Assembly (NCBI GenBank): GCA_963924555.1
Contig: OZ004595.1
Span: 6,503,828 to 6,567,827, forward strand
Direction of reading: 5' to 3'
Length of the DNA stretch: 64,000 nucleotides
Source: Crambe crambe
Lineage: Eukaryota > Porifera > Demospongiae > Poecilosclerida > Crambeidae
In this document: positions 60,001-64,000 of the stretch, in pieces
How the letters are laid out: each line of letters begins with the position of its first letter
How positions within the stretch are numbered: the stretch's first letter is position 1
The notes under the pieces: model-generated
Told to the model about the DNA's origin: nothing
The model's database searches: none
The model's input: only the letters and a program-made list of their open reading frames with translations
Position numbers and translations under genes: made by a program

Positions 60001-63000
60001 GGGCTAGGGCTAGGGCTAGGGCTAGGGCTAGGGCTAGGGCTAGGGCTAGGGCTAGGGCTAGGGCTAGGGCTAGGGCTAGGGCTAGGGCTAGGGCTAGGGC
60101 TAGGGCTAGGGCTAGGGCTAGGGCTAGGGCTAGGGCTAGGGCTAGGGCTAGGGCTAGGGCTAGGGCTAGGGCTAGGGCTAGGGCTAGGGCTAGGGCTAGG
60201 GCTAGGGCTAGGGCTAGGGCTAGGGCTAGGGCTAGGGCTAGGGCTAGGGCTAGGGCTAGGGCTAGGGCTAGGGCTAGGGCTAGGGCTAGGGCTAGGGCTA
60301 GGGCTAGGGCTAGGGCTAGGGCTAGGGCTAGGGCTAGGGCTAGGGCTAGGGCTAGGGCTAGGGCTAGGGCTAGGGCTAGGGCTAGGGCTAGGGCTAGGGC
60401 TAGGGCTAGGGCTAGGGCTAGGGCTAGGGCTAGGGCTAGGGCTAGGGCTAGGGCTAGGGCTAGGGCTAGGGCTAGGGCTAGGGCTAGGGCTAGGGCTAGG
60501 GCTAGGGCTAGGGCTAGGGCTAGGGCTAGGGCTAGGGCTAGGGCTAGGGCTAGGGCTAGGGCTAGGGCTAGGGCTAGGGCTAGGGCTAGGGCTAGGGCTA
60601 GGGCTAGGGCTAGGGCTAGGGCTAGGGCTAGGGCTAGGGCTAGGGCTAGGGCTAGGGCTAGGGCTAGGGCTAGGGCTAGGGCTAGGGCTAGGGCTAGGGC
60701 TAGGGCTAGGGCTAGGGCTAGGGCTAGGGCTAGGGCTAGGGCTAGGGCTAGGGCTAGGGCTAGGGCTAGGGCTAGGGCTAGGGCTAGGGCTAGGGCTAGG
60801 GCTAGGGCTAGGGCTAGGGCTAGGGCTAGGGCTAGGGCTAGGGCTAGGGCTAGGGCTAGGGCTAGGGCTAGGGCTAGGGCTAGGGCTAGGGCTAGGGCTA
60901 GGGCTAGGGCTAGGGCTAGGGCTAGGGCTAGGGCTAGGGCTAGGGCTAGGGCTAGGGCTAGGGCTAGGGCTAGGGCTAGGGCTAGGGCTAGGGCTAGGGC
61001 TAGGGCTAGGGCTAGGGCTAGGGCTAGGGCTAGGGCTAGGGCTAGGGCTAGGGCTAGGGCTAGGGCTAGGGCTAGGGCTAGGGCTAGGGCTAGGGCTAGG
61101 GCTAGGGCTAGGGCTAGGGCTAGGGCTAGGGCTAGGGCTAGGGCTAGGGCTAGGGCTAGGGCTAGGGCTAGGGCTAGGGCTAGGGCTAGGGCTAGGGCTA
61201 GGGCTAGGGCTAGGGCTAGGGCTAGGGCTAGGGCTAGGGCTAGGGCTAGGGCTAGGGCTAGGGCTAGGGCTAGGGCTAGGGCTAGGGCTAGGGCTAGGGC
61301 TAGGGCTAGGGCTAGGGCTAGGGCTAGGGCTAGGGCTAGGGCTAGGGCTAGGGCTAGGGCTAGGGCTAGGGCTAGGGCTAGGGCTAGGGCTAGGGCTAGG
61401 GCTAGGGCTAGGGCTAGGGCTAGGGCTAGGGCTAGGGCTAGGGCTAGGGCTAGGGCTAGGGCTAGGGCTAGGGCTAGGGCTAGGGCTAGGGCTAGGGCTA
61501 GGGCTAGGGCTAGGGCTAGGGCTAGGGCTAGGGCTAGGGCTAGGGCTAGGGCTAGGGCTAGGGCTAGGGCTAGGGCTAGGGCTAGGGCTAGGGCTAGGGC
61601 TAGGGCTAGGGCTAGGGCTAGGGCTAGGGCTAGGGCTAGGGCTAGGGCTAGGGCTAGGGCTAGGGCTAGGGCTAGGGCTAGGGCTAGGGCTAGGGCTAGG
61701 GCTAGGGCTAGGGCTAGGGCTAGGGCTAGGGCTAGGGCTAGGGCTAGGGCTAGGGCTAGGGCTAGGGCTAGGGCTAGGGCTAGGGCTAGGGCTAGGGCTA
61801 GGGCTAGGGCTAGGGCTAGGGCTAGGGCTAGGGCTAGGGCTAGGGCTAGGGCTAGGGCTAGGGCTAGGGCTAGGGCTAGGGCTAGGGCTAGGGCTAGGGC
61901 TAGGGCTAGGGCTAGGGCTAGGGCTAGGGCTAGGGCTAGGGCTAGGGCTAGGGCTAGGGCTAGGGCTAGGGCTAGGGCTAGGGCTAGGGCTAGGGCTAGG
62001 GCTAGGGCTAGGGCTAGGGCTAGGGCTAGGGCTAGGGCTAGGGCTAGGGCTAGGGCTAGGGCTAGGGCTAGGGCTAGGGCTAGGGCTAGGGCTAGGGCTA
62101 GGGCTAGGGCTAGGGCTAGGGCTAGGGCTAGGGCTAGGGCTAGGGCTAGGGCTAGGGCTAGGGCTAGGGCTAGGGCTAGGGCTAGGGCTAGGGCTAGGGC
62201 TAGGGCTAGGGCTAGGGCTAGGGCTAGGGCTAGGGCTAGGGCTAGGGCTAGGGCTAGGGCTAGGGCTAGGGCTAGGGCTAGGGCTAGGGCTAGGGCTAGG
62301 GCTAGGGCTAGGGCTAGGGCTAGGGCTAGGGCTAGGGCTAGGGCTAGGGCTAGGGCTAGGGCTAGGGCTAGGGCTAGGGCTAGGGCTAGGGCTAGGGCTA
62401 GGGCTAGGGCTAGGGCTAGGGCTAGGGCTAGGGCTAGGGCTAGGGCTAGGGCTAGGGCTAGGGCTAGGGCTAGGGCTAGGGCTAGGGCTAGGGCTAGGGC
62501 TAGGGCTAGGGCTAGGGCTAGGGCTAGGGCTAGGGCTAGGGCTAGGGCTAGGGCTAGGGCTAGGGCTAGGGCTAGGGCTAGGGCTAGGGCTAGGGCTAGG
62601 GCTAGGGCTAGGGCTAGGGCTAGGGCTAGGGCTAGGGCTAGGGCTAGGGCTAGGGCTAGGGCTAGGGCTAGGGCTAGGGCTAGGGCTAGGGCTAGGGCTA
62701 GGGCTAGGGCTAGGGCTAGGGCTAGGGCTAGGGCTAGGGCTAGGGCTAGGGCTAGGGCTAGGGCTAGGGCTAGGGCTAGGGCTAGGGCTAGGGCTAGGGC
62801 TAGGGCTAGGGCTAGGGCTAGGGCTAGGGCTAGGGCTAGGGCTAGGGCTAGGGCTAGGGCTAGGGCTAGGGCTAGGGCTAGGGCTAGGGCTAGGGCTAGG
62901 GCTAGGGCTAGGGCTAGGGCTAGGGCTAGGGCTAGGGCTAGGGCTAGGGCTAGGGCTAGGGCTAGGGCTAGGGCTAGGGCTAGGGCTAGGGCTAGGGCTA

Positions 63001-64000
63001 GGGCTAGGGCTAGGGCTAGGGCTAGGGCTAGGGCTAGGGCTAGGGCTAGGGCTAGGGCTAGGGCTAGGGCTAGGGCTAGGGCTAGGGCTAGGGCTAGGGC
63101 TAGGGCTAGGGCTAGGGCTATAGGGCTAGGGCTAGGGCTAGGGCTAGGGCTAGGGCTAGGGCTAGGGCTAGGGCTAGGGCTAGGGCTAGGGCTAGGGCTA
63201 GGGCTAGGGCTAGGGCTAGGGCTAGGGCTAGGGCTAGGGCTAGGGCTAGGGCTAGGGCTAGGGCTAGGGCTAGGGCTAGGGCTAGGGCTAGGGCTAGGGC
63301 TAGGGCTAGGGCTAGGGCTAGGGCTAGGGCTAGGGCTAGGGCTAGGGCTAGGGCTAGGGCTAGGGCTAGGGCTAGGGCTAGGGCTAGGGCTAGGGCTAGG
63401 GCTAGGGCTAGGGCTAGGGCTAGGGCTAGGGCTAGGGCTAGGGCTAGGGCTAGGGCTAGGGCTAGGGCTAGGGCTAGGGCTAGGGCTAGGGCTAGGGCTA
63501 GGGCTAGGGCTAGGGCTAGGGCTAGGGCTAGGGCTAGGGCTAGGGCTAGGGCTAGGGCTAGGGCTAGGGCTAGGGCTAGGGCTAGGGCTAGGGCTAGGGC
63601 TAGGGCTAGGGCTAGGGCTAGGGCTAGGGCTAGGGCTAGGGCTAGGGCTAGGGCTAGGGCTAGGGCTAGGGCTAGGGCTAGGGCTAGGGCTAGGGCTAGG
63701 GCTAGGGCTAGGGCTAGGGCTAGGGCTAGGGCTAGGGCTAGGGCTAGGGCTAGGGCTAGGGCTAGGGCTAGGGCTAGGGCTAGGGCTAGGGCTAGGGCTA
63801 GGGCTAGGGCTAGGGCTAGGGCTAGGGCTAGGGCTAGGGCTAGGGCTAGGGCTAGGGCTAGGGCTAGGGCTAGGGCTAGGGCTAGGGCTAGGGCTAGGGC
63901 TAGGGCTAGGGCTAGGGCTAGGGCTAGGGCTAGGGCTAGGGCTAGGGCTAGGGCTAGGGCTAGGGCTAGGGCTAGGGCTAGGGCTAGGGCTAGGGCTAGG
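57058..64000 (+). repeat. Terminal (CTAGGG)n array, probable non-canonical telomere
   Basis: About 6.94 kb (some 1,157 units) of the hexamer CTAGGG (equivalently GGGCTA), running to the last base of the window. The G-rich strand runs 5' to 3' toward the right edge, as expected of a right-hand chromosome end. The only irregularity seen is an extra TA at 63121-63122 (GGGCTATAGGGC). No TTAGGG units were seen. Confidence 0.93.

Overview
This is a eukaryotic nuclear chromosome end from an animal, most likely a sponge or another early-branching metazoan. The animal assignment rests on gene content: a two-SH2 SHP-type tyrosine phosphatase, a FOXL2-type forkhead gene, the proton-activated chloride channel PACC1, the cation-dependent mannose-6-phosphate receptor and an AGTRAP homologue. 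The sponge suggestion is an inference from very compact genes, introns often only 44-60 bp, and an ATP10 gene. The species cannot be named from sequence alone.

Positions 1-49300 are a dense euchromatic arm with 26 recognisable genes or gene parts. Left to right: 3' end of an unknown gene (+); PACC1 (-); SELENOK (+, selenoprotein with SECIS); an intronless LRR gene (-); cytidine deaminase (-); mitofusin (+); NOC2L (-); ATP10 (+); OTUD3 (+); FOXL2-like (-); ARMC3 (+); C1orf50-like (-); AGTRAP-like (-); M6PR (-); ABCG half-transporter (+); LRRC23 (-); TBC1D24 (+); CDCA3-like (-); TTLL10-like with an N-terminal NlpC/P60-like domain (+); SHP/PTPN11-like (-); PGD (+); MEAK7/TLDc-like (-); NICN1 (+); NCAPD2 (+); UTP3/SAS10 (-); PPP1R7/SDS22 (+). 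Most neighbours alternate strand. Ten divergent pairs have start codons 18-453 bp apart, and several convergent pairs have stop codons only 14-45 bp apart. Exon joins given below were checked by reading frame and splice-site phase wherever exact positions are listed.

The genes are mainly housekeeping (mitochondrial fusion, ATP synthase assembly, ribosome biogenesis, pentose phosphate pathway, condensin, PP1 regulation, lysosomal sorting). ARMC3, LRRC23, TTLL10 and NICN1 are all linked to cilia/flagella or tubulin modification.

Positions 49300-56240 are gene-free subtelomere: a decayed DDE transposase, two fold-back MITEs, a tandem duplication of about 1 kb, an A+T-rich repeat family of about 150 bp, a long inverted repeat and a GGTTAC-rich minisatellite. 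Positions 56241-57060 are 41 tandem copies of a 20-bp satellite. This satellite is fused directly to about 6.9 kb of nearly pure hexamer (CTAGGG)n, which runs to the window edge with the G-rich strand pointing to the end. That is the orientation of a right-hand telomere, but the unit is CTAGGG rather than the usual animal TTAGGG. This apparently non-canonical telomere is the main novelty of the window.
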